Assembly: GCA_036821905.1 (NCBI GenBank)
Contig: DAISIR010000031.1
Span: 1-20,064 of the forward strand
DNA length: 20,064 nucleotides
DNA from: Brooklawnia sp937867175
GTDB lineage: Bacteria; Actinomycetota; Actinomycetes; Propionibacteriales; Propionibacteriaceae
Direction of reading: 5' to 3'
Shown here: positions 13,997 through 20,064 of the stretch, in pieces
Layout of the letters: the number at the start of each line of letters is the position of its first letter
How positions within the stretch are numbered: the first letter of the stretch is position 1
Program-made: the position numbers and the translations under genes
The notes under the pieces: generated by a model
What the model was told of the DNA's origin: nothing
The model's database searches: none
The model's input: only the letters and a program-made list of their open reading frames with translations

Positions 13997-14857
13997 TCAA
14001 TCTGGCGATACGACCGTGGGGGTGGCGTCGCCCGCCAGGCCCAGATCGCGAAATGCGTCGGCCAGCCCGTCAGCCTCGACATCGCCGGTCACCAAGGTGG
14101 CCAGTGCCTTGAGGTCGTCGCTGGCGTTTCCCATGGCGACCCCCACCGCGCACGCCTGAAACATCGGAATGTCGACGCTCGCATCGCCGAAAGCGATCGT
14201 GTCGGCACGGTCGGCCTGCAGATGCTCCAGCAGCGCGTCCACGGCATGGGCCTTGGTGATCCCGCTGGGGCCGATGTCTCCGAACAAGGCTTCGGCGTCC
14301 CGGCCACCCCAAGTGCCGTGCTGCAGCCCGGGGAAGGCCTCGGTGGCCGCAAGGTGATCGGCGTAGGACGCCAAGATGTAGCTCACCTTGTTGACATCGT
14401 CGCGGTGCAGTCCGGCGCCGAAGACCATGCCGTGGAAACCGGCGCTGGCCGTCGTGGGAGCTGGCTGGCCCTTGCGCGCCGAGTACAGGGCCATCACCGG
14501 CATGGCGGCCCGCTCGAAATCCTCGCTGGCAAACAGCCCGGCGTTGGTCTCCAAATAGAACTCCAAACCACGCCCATGCAGCCAGTCGACGATGGCCCGG
14601 CATTCTTGCCCGGTGAGGGTTTGGTGCCAGACGACCTGTCCGGCGTCCTCGACGTAACTGCCGTTGCCGCCCACCATGCCGTCGACGCCGATCTGCCACA
14701 GCATCTCGGGCATCTCGGCCCGGCTGCGGCCAGTGCACAGGTAGACCCGGTGCCCCGCCGCCCGGGCGGCGCGGATCGCGGCCACGGCCGATTCGGGCAG
14801 CCGGTTGTGATAGTCGACCAGCGTCCCATCGACGTCGATGAACAAGATGCGGGGCAT
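13997..14857 (-). CDS. HAD-IIB (Cof-type) phosphatase
   Basis: A 286-residue cytoplasmic hydrolase of the HAD superfamily, Cof subfamily, which removes phosphate from sugar phosphates and similar small molecules. Motif I is ILFIDVDGTLVDYHNRLP, with Asp8 as nucleophile and Asp10 as acid. Motif II is VYLCTGRSRAEM. Motif IV is TIAFGDASVDIPMFQACAVGVAMGNA; this is usually GDsxND, and here Asn is replaced by Val. The inserted cap domain (about 85-190) fits type IIB. The ATG at 14857 follows CGGAG and replaces a longer frame that has no similarity upstream. It lies 41 bases after the MFS gene on the same strand, so the two are probably cotranscribed. The substrate is not evident. Confidence 0.87.
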   Translation of the reverse strand: MPRILFIDVDGTLVDYHNRLPESAVAAIRAARAAGHRVYLCTGRSRAEMPEMLWQIGVDGMVGGNGSYVEDAGQVVWHQTLTGQECRAIVDWLHGRGLEFYLETNAGLFASEDFERAAMPVMALYSARKGQPAPTTASAGFHGMVFGAGLHRDDVNKVSYILASYADHLAATEAFPGLQHGTWGGRDAEALFGDIGPSGITKAHAVDALLEHLQADRADTIAFGDASVDIPMFQACAVGVAMGNASDDLKALATLVTGDVEADGLADAFRDLGLAGDATPTVVSPD

Positions 14858-14898
14858 GGGGCTCCGTTCAGCTGTACCAGGAATCCGGGGACCAGCCA

Positions 14899-16128
14899 TC
14901 AACCGATTGGCTGGGCGTCGGGGTACTGGGGTTTGGCCACCGGCACGACCAGAATAGCCAGCATCGACACCGCACCAACGGCCAGCAGCGCATTGAGGAT
15001 GCCAAAGTGGTCACCAAGGAAGCCGAGCAACGGCGGCCCGGCCAAGAACGCGGTGTAACCGATCGTTGCGACCACCGACAGCCGCATCGCAGCCCGTTGC
15101 GGGTCGTCTGCAGCCGCCGACATGCCCACCGGGAAGCCCAGGCTGGCACCCACGCCCCAGATCGCGCAGCCGATGAACGCCAGCCAGATGCTGCCGAAGA
15201 CCACCAGCAGACAACCAACGATCGCGGCACTGAACAAGACCCGGAGCACGACCACGCGGCCATAGCGGTCGAGCAGACCCGCACCCAAGATGCGTCCGGC
15301 GGTCATGAACGTCAAGAAGACGGCCAGGGCCAGGACGCCGAGGGCGTTGCCGACTTCGTGACCGTCGACGAAGGCGACCGCCATCCAGTCGTTGGCAGTC
15401 CCCTCGGTGAACGCTGCGGCCAGCACCATCACCCCGATCAGCAGAGTGCGCGGTTCGGTCCAGGCCGATCGCTGGGGTTCCACCGGTTTGGTGGCGGTGT
15501 CCTCTGCCTGACCAGACGTGGGCAGGAAACGCGCGGTGCCCCACCAGACCGCGATCACGGTCAAGACGGCGACCACACCCAGGTGAACCGGCAACGACAC
15601 GCTGAGCCAGACCAAACCAGCACCGATCAGGGCGCCGAACACGGTGCCACCGCTGAACGCAGCGTGGAACCAAGGCATGATCGCCTTGCCGAGTGCCCGT
15701 TCGATCACGGTGCCCTCAAGGTTCTGCGCCACGTCCCAGACCCCCACGCCCAGCCCGAGCAGGAAGAGTCCCGGCATCACCCAGAATCTGCCCAATCCAA
15801 GCTCGACGGCCAGTGCCGCCAAGAAGATGCCCGGGGTGACCAGGGCCATGCCGAACCGAACCGTCATCACCGCACCGAATCTGTGGGCGATTCGCCCCGC
15901 CATCGGCAGGCCCAGCAACGATCCGGCTGACACCGACAAGAGCAGGACGCTCAACATGCCCGGTGTGAGATCCAGGGTCTGCTTCACGTCGGGTACCCGC
16001 GACATCCAGGACGCGAACGCGAAGCCGTTCACGGCAAAAACGAGAAGATCTCCGTTGCGGGCCGCGAGGACCGTCTGCGGCACGGTCGGCGGGTTCGGCT
16101 GTTGGGCTGGCGCTGGCACGAGTGACAC
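14899..16128 (-). CDS. MFS transporter (YbjJ-like)
   Basis: A membrane transporter of about 409 residues with roughly 12 hydrophobic helices, of the major facilitator superfamily. The start of the first helix, LVFAVNGFAFASWMSRVPDVKQTLDLTPGMLSVLLLSVSAGSLLGLP, is typical of the YbjJ-like subgroup. GRIAHRFGA is the loop 2-3 motif and GRILGAGLLDRYGR its counterpart in the second half. The start is unclear. The GTG at 16128 gives a normal length but no ribosome-binding site; an ATG at 16245 would give 448 residues and collide with the start of the divergent cardiolipin synthase gene. It precedes the HAD phosphatase, so the pair may import a compound and dephosphorylate a derivative. Confidence 0.85.
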   Translation of the reverse strand: MSLVPAPAQQPNPPTVPQTVLAARNGDLLVFAVNGFAFASWMSRVPDVKQTLDLTPGMLSVLLLSVSAGSLLGLPMAGRIAHRFGAVMTVRFGMALVTPGIFLAALAVELGLGRFWVMPGLFLLGLGVGVWDVAQNLEGTVIERALGKAIMPWFHAAFSGGTVFGALIGAGLVWLSVSLPVHLGVVAVLTVIAVWWGTARFLPTSGQAEDTATKPVEPQRSAWTEPRTLLIGVMVLAAAFTEGTANDWMAVAFVDGHEVGNALGVLALAVFLTFMTAGRILGAGLLDRYGRVVVLRVLFSAAIVGCLLVVFGSIWLAFIGCAIWGVGASLGFPVGMSAAADDPQRAAMRLSVVATIGYTAFLAGPPLLGFLGDHFGILNALLAVGAVSMLAILVVPVAKPQYPDAQPIG

Positions 16129-16243
16129 GTTAGGTGAGTGGCTGGCCACGAGCAACGCCGAGGCCGGCACAAGCTGATCGTCCGGTAGCGGCGCACCGGC
16201 AGCCCCAGCGAGTCGCCCGGCCAGTTCTGCAAGACTGCCGTAC

Positions 16244-17701
16244 ATGGAGTGGCAGCAAACGCTAACCGGTGTGTATCTCGTGGTGACGCTGGCCTTGCGC
16301 GTGATCGCCCTCGGCGTGGTCCCCGAAGGACGCCGCCCCAGTTCGTCGATGTCCTGGTTGATGCTGATCCTGCTCGTCCCCGAGATCGGGTTCCCGCTGT
16401 ACCTGCTCATCGGCAGCCCCTACGTCAGGGGACGGCGCAAACTCATCCAGCACGGGGCGAACGAGGTGATCGCGGCCCACAGCCAGGGGCTGCCGCTGGT
16501 GCCGTCAGCCGCCGGCCCCAGCCCCGCATTGCACAGCCTGATCGCCATGAACCATCGGCTGACGGGGCTGCCGTGTGTCTCTGGGCAGCACTTGGGCACC
16601 TACGACACGGCCGAAGGCCTGTACCAGGCCATGGCCGCCGCCGTCGACCAGGCCGAGGACTTCTGCCATGTCGAGTACTACATCATGGCCTGGGACGACG
16701 CCACCGACGTCTTCTTTGCCTCCCTCGTCGCGGCCGTCGAGCGCGGGGTCAAGGTGCGGCTGCTGTTGGACCACCTGGGCTCACGGGCCTATCCCGGCTG
16801 GAAGCAGTTCCAGAAACGGATGACCGCGGCCGGCATCGACTGGCACCTGATGATGCCGCTGCTGCCCCTGCGCGGACGCTGGCGCCGCCCCGACCTGCGC
16901 AACCACCGCAAGATGTTGATCATTGATGGCAAGGTGGGCTTCATCGGCTCCCACAACGTCATCGACCCCTTCTACGGCAGCCAGAAGAACGTCCGCATCG
17001 GGCGAGAGTGGCTCGACCTGAGCATCAAACTGGACGGCCAAGCCGTCAACCAACTGGAAGCTGTCTTCGCCACCGACTGGTTCACCGAGACCGACGAACT
17101 GCTCGACGTCCCTGAGCCGCTCTCGGAGAAGGAGACACTGGGCGACATCGACAACGCCCTGCAACTGGTGCCGTCCGGGCCAGGATTCCCGACCGAACCC
17201 AACCGCAACCAGTTCGTGCAGCTGATGCACCAGGCCACCCGGACGCTGACGGTCACCAGCCCCTATTTCGTTCCCGACGAGTCGCTGCTCACCGCGATCA
17301 TCGGCGCGGCCTACCGAGGGGTAGAGGTCGAACTCTTCGTGGGTGAGCAGGCCGACCAGTTCCTCGTCGGCCATGCCCAACGGTCCTACTACACCGCGCT
17401 GTTGGAAGCCGGCGTCCGTATCCTGCTCTACCCGGCGCCGACGGTGCTGCACGCCAAGTACTGCACCATCGACGGCGAGGTGGGCGTGCTGGGTTCGTCG
17501 AACATGGACTTCAGGTCGTTCGCCTTGAACTACGAGACGATGCTGCTCGCCTTCGATGGTGACCTGACCCAGGTGCTGCTGGACAACGACGCGACCTACC
17601 GTGCCGTCAGCCGCGAACTCACCCTCGACGAATGGGCTGGGCAGCCCTGGTACAGCCGCTACGTCGACAACGTCTGCCGCCTTACCTCGGCGGTCATGTA
17701 A
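16244..17701 (+). CDS. cls: Cardiolipin synthase (phospholipase D family)
   Basis: A 485-residue membrane-bound enzyme that joins phosphatidylglycerol molecules (or PG with another phospholipid) to make cardiolipin. There are two N-terminal hydrophobic segments (about 6-26 and 36-56, LMLILLVPEIGFPLYLLIGS). Two HKD motifs of the PLD superfamily follow: His221, Lys223 and Asp228 in NHRKMLIIDGKVGFIGSHN, and His403, Lys405 and Asp410 in LHAKYCTIDGEVGVLGSSN. It ends with the usual tail NFRSF-type region (NMDFRSFALNYE). The length is typical for bacterial Cls. The ATG at 16244 has no clear ribosome-binding site but places the first helix properly. It stands alone, divergent from the MFS gene. Confidence 0.92.
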   Translation: MEWQQTLTGVYLVVTLALRVIALGVVPEGRRPSSSMSWLMLILLVPEIGFPLYLLIGSPYVRGRRKLIQHGANEVIAAHSQGLPLVPSAAGPSPALHSLIAMNHRLTGLPCVSGQHLGTYDTAEGLYQAMAAAVDQAEDFCHVEYYIMAWDDATDVFFASLVAAVERGVKVRLLLDHLGSRAYPGWKQFQKRMTAAGIDWHLMMPLLPLRGRWRRPDLRNHRKMLIIDGKVGFIGSHNVIDPFYGSQKNVRIGREWLDLSIKLDGQAVNQLEAVFATDWFTETDELLDVPEPLSEKETLGDIDNALQLVPSGPGFPTEPNRNQFVQLMHQATRTLTVTSPYFVPDESLLTAIIGAAYRGVEVELFVGEQADQFLVGHAQRSYYTALLEAGVRILLYPAPTVLHAKYCTIDGEVGVLGSSNMDFRSFALNYETMLLAFDGDLTQVLLDNDATYRAVSRELTLDEWAGQPWYSRYVDNVCRLTSAVM

Positions 17702-17770
17702 GACCTTGCCGGAACTTGGCCGGTCAACCAATGCCTACCATCAGCCCCGCTTCGATGACAGAATCGTCGC

Positions 17771-18613
17771 GTGGAGGGCATGGTGGCTGCGATGGTCGTC
17801 GTCCTCGCCTGCGCGGTGGCACTCCAGTCAGCACGCCTCCTTCGCCAACGGCGACGACTGATCGCCGCCAAGGTCGAGACACGACGAATGCTCGACATCG
17901 TCAAGCAGCGGGTCGAGCGTCCGAACGTCTTCAGTCACGAGGTGCGTACCCCGCTCGCGCTGATCCAGGGGGCGGCCGAACTCCTCGCAGAACAGACACC
18001 CGGCCCGCTCAACGATCGGCAGCGCGAGTTCGTCACCACGATCATCACGAACACCCGACGCATCAACGACCTCGCCCAAGACCTGCTCACCGAGGCCAAG
18101 CTGGACGCCGAGCTATTCGAGCTGCGCGTGGAACCCGTGGACATGAGGCAGTTGGCGCGCAAGACGGTCCGCGACGCGCGCCGAATCCAGCCCACCCCGG
18201 TGCGCCTCGACAGCACCGGTCCGCAGGTGATGCTGCTCGGGGATCCCAACCTGCTCGGCCAGGCCTTGTGGAACCTGGTGAGCAACGCCTGCCGGCATGC
18301 TGCGCCGGGCACCCAAGTCACCGTTTCGGTCGCCCAGGGCGAAGGCCAGGCGATCGTGGGGGTCTCCGATGGCGGCGAAGGCATGTCGGACGCCGAACGG
18401 GAGCGCCTGTTCGAACCCTTCGCCAGTTCGGCCGGCGAAAGCGGCACCGGTCTGGGCATGACGATCACCCAGAAGATCATCAGCCAGCACGGCGGACGGC
18501 TGCTGGTCGACACCGTGCCGGGGCGGGGAACGACGATCTACTTCACGCTGCCCCTGCTCCCTGCGGCGTCCGAGCCGACAACCTCCGAGCTGACGAAGGG
18601 AGCTCCTGCATGA
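17771..18613 (+). CDS. Sensor histidine kinase, single membrane segment
   Basis: A 280-residue histidine kinase. One N-terminal hydrophobic segment (about residues 4-22) is followed directly by a short coiled linker. Next comes the dimerisation domain with the H-box FSHEVRTPLALIQGA (His56), then the ATPase domain: N-box NLVSNACRHAAPG, G1 DGGEGM (usually DxGxGI), F-box LFEPF, and G2 GTGLGMTITQKIISQHGG. There is no recognisable sensor or HAMP domain, so the signal must come from the membrane or from a partner protein. In-frame starts at 17771 (GTG), 17780 and 17792 are all possible. The stop overlaps the response regulator start as ATGA. The solute-binding protein two genes downstream is a likely signal partner. 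Confidence 0.9.
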   Translation: MEGMVAAMVVVLACAVALQSARLLRQRRRLIAAKVETRRMLDIVKQRVERPNVFSHEVRTPLALIQGAAELLAEQTPGPLNDRQREFVTTIITNTRRINDLAQDLLTEAKLDAELFELRVEPVDMRQLARKTVRDARRIQPTPVRLDSTGPQVMLLGDPNLLGQALWNLVSNACRHAAPGTQVTVSVAQGEGQAIVGVSDGGEGMSDAERERLFEPFASSAGESGTGLGMTITQKIISQHGGRLLVDTVPGRGTTIYFTLPLLPAASEPTTSELTKGAPA

Positions 18614-19323
18614 CCGAACCCGCGCCGCGCGCCTTGGTCGTCGACGATGAGTCGCAGATGGTGAGCATAGTCTCGTTCGCACTGGAGACCCAGGGCTTCG
18701 AAACCGTGGGTGTGCGGAGCGCCGAGGCTGCTTGGCGGCTGCTCGAAGCGTCCGACTTCGACCTCGTCGTGCTCGACGTCACGCTACCGGGAGCGTCTGG
18801 AATCCAGCTCTGTGAGCGTATTCGAGCTACCCACGACACGCCGGTGATCCTGCTAACGGCGCGCGGCGACGAGGACGACCGGCTGCGCGGTCTGGTCGCC
18901 GGAGCAGACGACTACCTCACCAAACCGTTCTCACCACGCGAGTTGGCCCTGCGTGCGGTGGCCGTGCTGCGGCGCACCCGGGGTCGGCGGCTGTCCACCG
19001 CCGCTCTGACGAACGGCCCATTGGTGATCGACCAGGGACGCCGGACCGCCCACCTCGATGGCGTCCTGCTGGCGTTGAGCGACGTCGAGTTCCGGTTGTT
19101 GACCGTCCTTGCCCGCCACACCGGCGAGGTGGTCGGGTGGCGCACGATACTGAACGAGGTCTGGTCCACGGCCGAGACCATGGGCGGTCGCGACATGATC
19201 AAGACCACGGTCTACCGGCTCCGGCAACAACTCGGGCCTGCGGCCGAACGCCTCATCGTGACCGTGCGGGGCTCGGGCTACCTCATGCCTCGACAGGAGG
19301 ACGATGGGTCGCCGACGCCGTAG
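18610..19323 (+). CDS. OmpR/PhoB-family response regulator
   Basis: A 237-residue DNA-binding regulator. The receiver domain (about 8-120) has the acidic pair in LVVDDE, phospho-acceptor Asp56 in LVVLDVTLPGASG, Thr in ILLTARGDEDD and Lys in GADDYLTKPFSPREL. The C-terminal winged helix (about 135-230) has LSDVEFRLLTVLARHTGEVV, RDMIKTTVYRLRQQLG and TVRGSGYLMP. The ATG at 18610 has GGAG 7 bases upstream and overlaps the kinase stop. Its end overlaps the next gene by 20 bases. The kinase upstream should phosphorylate Asp56. Target genes are not visible; the binding protein behind it is one candidate. Confidence 0.93.
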   Translation: MTEPAPRALVVDDESQMVSIVSFALETQGFETVGVRSAEAAWRLLEASDFDLVVLDVTLPGASGIQLCERIRATHDTPVILLTARGDEDDRLRGLVAGADDYLTKPFSPRELALRAVAVLRRTRGRRLSTAALTNGPLVIDQGRRTAHLDGVLLALSDVEFRLLTVLARHTGEVVGWRTILNEVWSTAETMGGRDMIKTTVYRLRQQLGPAAERLIVTVRGSGYLMPRQEDDGSPTP

Positions 19324-20064
19324 GCCCTGGCCGGTGCTCGCCGCCGTCGGGGTCGCCACCGTTGCGCTGTTCACCTGGAGCCTGGCCGTCGTGGCCGGCC
19401 CAACCGGACGACGCTCGATCACCGTGTTGTGCTCCTCGATCGCGACGCTGTGCCAGCAGTGGGCCCTCGGGTTCACCCGGCGCAGCGGGATCGAGGTGAT
19501 CATGGTGCGGCTGCCGACCGGGGAGGCATTGGCGCGGCTGAGCCGGCCGGCTTCGGCCGGGGAGTTCGACGTCTGGCACGGCGGCCCGTCCGACATGTAC
19601 GTGGTGGCCCATGCTCGCGGACTGCTGGCGCCCTACCTCTCCCCCGAGGCCGACGCCGTGGCAGCCCAGTACCGCGACCTCGACGGCTGGTGGACCGGCA
19701 CCTACCTCGGGGTGCTGGGCTTCTGCTCCAACCAGCGGCTGCTGGACGAACTCGGCTTGGACGTCCCCCGGTCATGGGACGACCTGCTAGCACCCGAACT
19801 GCGGCACCGCATCTCGATGCCCAGTCCCGTCACCTCCGGTACCGGATACACCTGGCTGAGCACCCAGGTGCAGCGCCTGGGTGGGGAGCAGGCTGCGTTG
19901 GCCTACGCGCGAGCGCTCGACCCTCAGGTGCTGCAGTACACCAGCTCGGGTCTTGCCCCGGCTGGCGTTGTTGGGCGCGGCGAGGCGGTCGTGGCCGTCA
20001 CGTTCACCCAGCACTGCGTCCGGGCCGCGGATGCCGGCATGTCCGACCTCGTCGTCAGCTACCC
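19304..20064 (+). CDS. Membrane-anchored extracellular solute-binding protein (Fe3+-type SBP fold), partial
   Basis: The first 253 residues are visible; the gene runs off the window without a stop. An arginine-rich start (MGRRRRRPWP) and one hydrophobic segment (about 11-31) form an uncleaved anchor or signal; there is no lipobox. The rest follows the ABC-type ferric/sugar-phosphate binding-protein pattern: ITVLCSSIATLCQQWALGFTRRSGIEV, then GEFDVWHGGPSDMYVVAHARGLLAPY, WWTGTYLGVLGFCSNQRLLDELGLDVPRSWDDLL and MPSPVTSGTGYTW. The ATG at 19304 has AGGAGG just 3 bases upstream and overlaps the regulator by 20 bases, so it belongs to the same operon. PgtC in the PgtABC regulatory system is a comparable arrangement. 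The ligand is unknown. Confidence 0.83.
   Translation, partial: MGRRRRRPWPVLAAVGVATVALFTWSLAVVAGPTGRRSITVLCSSIATLCQQWALGFTRRSGIEVIMVRLPTGEALARLSRPASAGEFDVWHGGPSDMYVVAHARGLLAPYLSPEADAVAAQYRDLDGWWTGTYLGVLGFCSNQRLLDELGLDVPRSWDDLLAPELRHRISMPSPVTSGTGYTWLSTQVQRLGGEQAALAYARALDPQVLQYTSSGLAPAGVVGRGEAVVAVTFTQHCVRAADAGMSDLVVSY

Noticed and set aside
16246..16410. Long N-terminal extension of the MFS transporter
   Set aside because: It would overlap the cardiolipin synthase coding region and is not membrane-like.
17706..17727. Bulged hairpin after the cardiolipin synthase gene
   Set aside because: Short stem with a bulge and no T-run; position is suggestive, but the structure is too weak.
1..20064. CRISPR arrays, rRNA genes and complete tRNA genes
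   Set aside because: No regularly spaced identical repeats, no rRNA-like sequence, and the only tRNA-like piece lacks its 5' half.

Overview
This window reads as DNA from a high-GC Gram-positive bacterium, most likely an actinobacterium. The support is a high-GC background, frequent GTG starts, a LAAC lipobox, and IS1380-, IS110- and IS1634-type elements with actinobacterial-looking sequence. I cannot name the species from sequence alone.

Left part (1-7243) is accessory DNA. An IS110-family transposase gene is split by a complete IS1380-family element (55-1697) that has perfect 14-bp ends and a 5-bp target duplication. Next, on the minus strand, is a three-gene operon (3514-2103). It looks like a toxin-antitoxin-chaperone (TAC) module: a RelE/HigB-like toxin, an HTH antitoxin with an extra C-terminal tail, and a small SecB-like protein. 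About 1 kb without a convincing gene follows, then an IS1634-family element (4565-6595). The accessory part ends in a gene-poor stretch holding the 3' end of a tRNA (Leu-like) flanked on both sides by a repeated GATTCCCCATAA-type motif. That layout resembles an integrase attachment site.

Middle part (7244-12926) is chromosomal-looking. It has a LysE/ArgO-type amino-acid exporter converging on a DUF808 membrane protein, then a fluoride-riboswitch-controlled operon (universal stress protein plus two CrcB/Fluc subunits joined by ATGA overlaps). A sugar catabolic operon on the minus strand follows. It looks decayed: the FGGY kinase is cut down to 60 residues, the zinc alcohol dehydrogenase carries a one-base frameshift, and deoC is intact.

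Right part (12927-20064) has an orphan lipoprotein substrate-binding protein, a HAD-IIB phosphatase with an upstream MFS transporter, and a cardiolipin synthase. It ends with a histidine kinase, an OmpR-type response regulator and a membrane-anchored solute-binding protein that runs off the window. These last three overlap and probably form one sensing unit.
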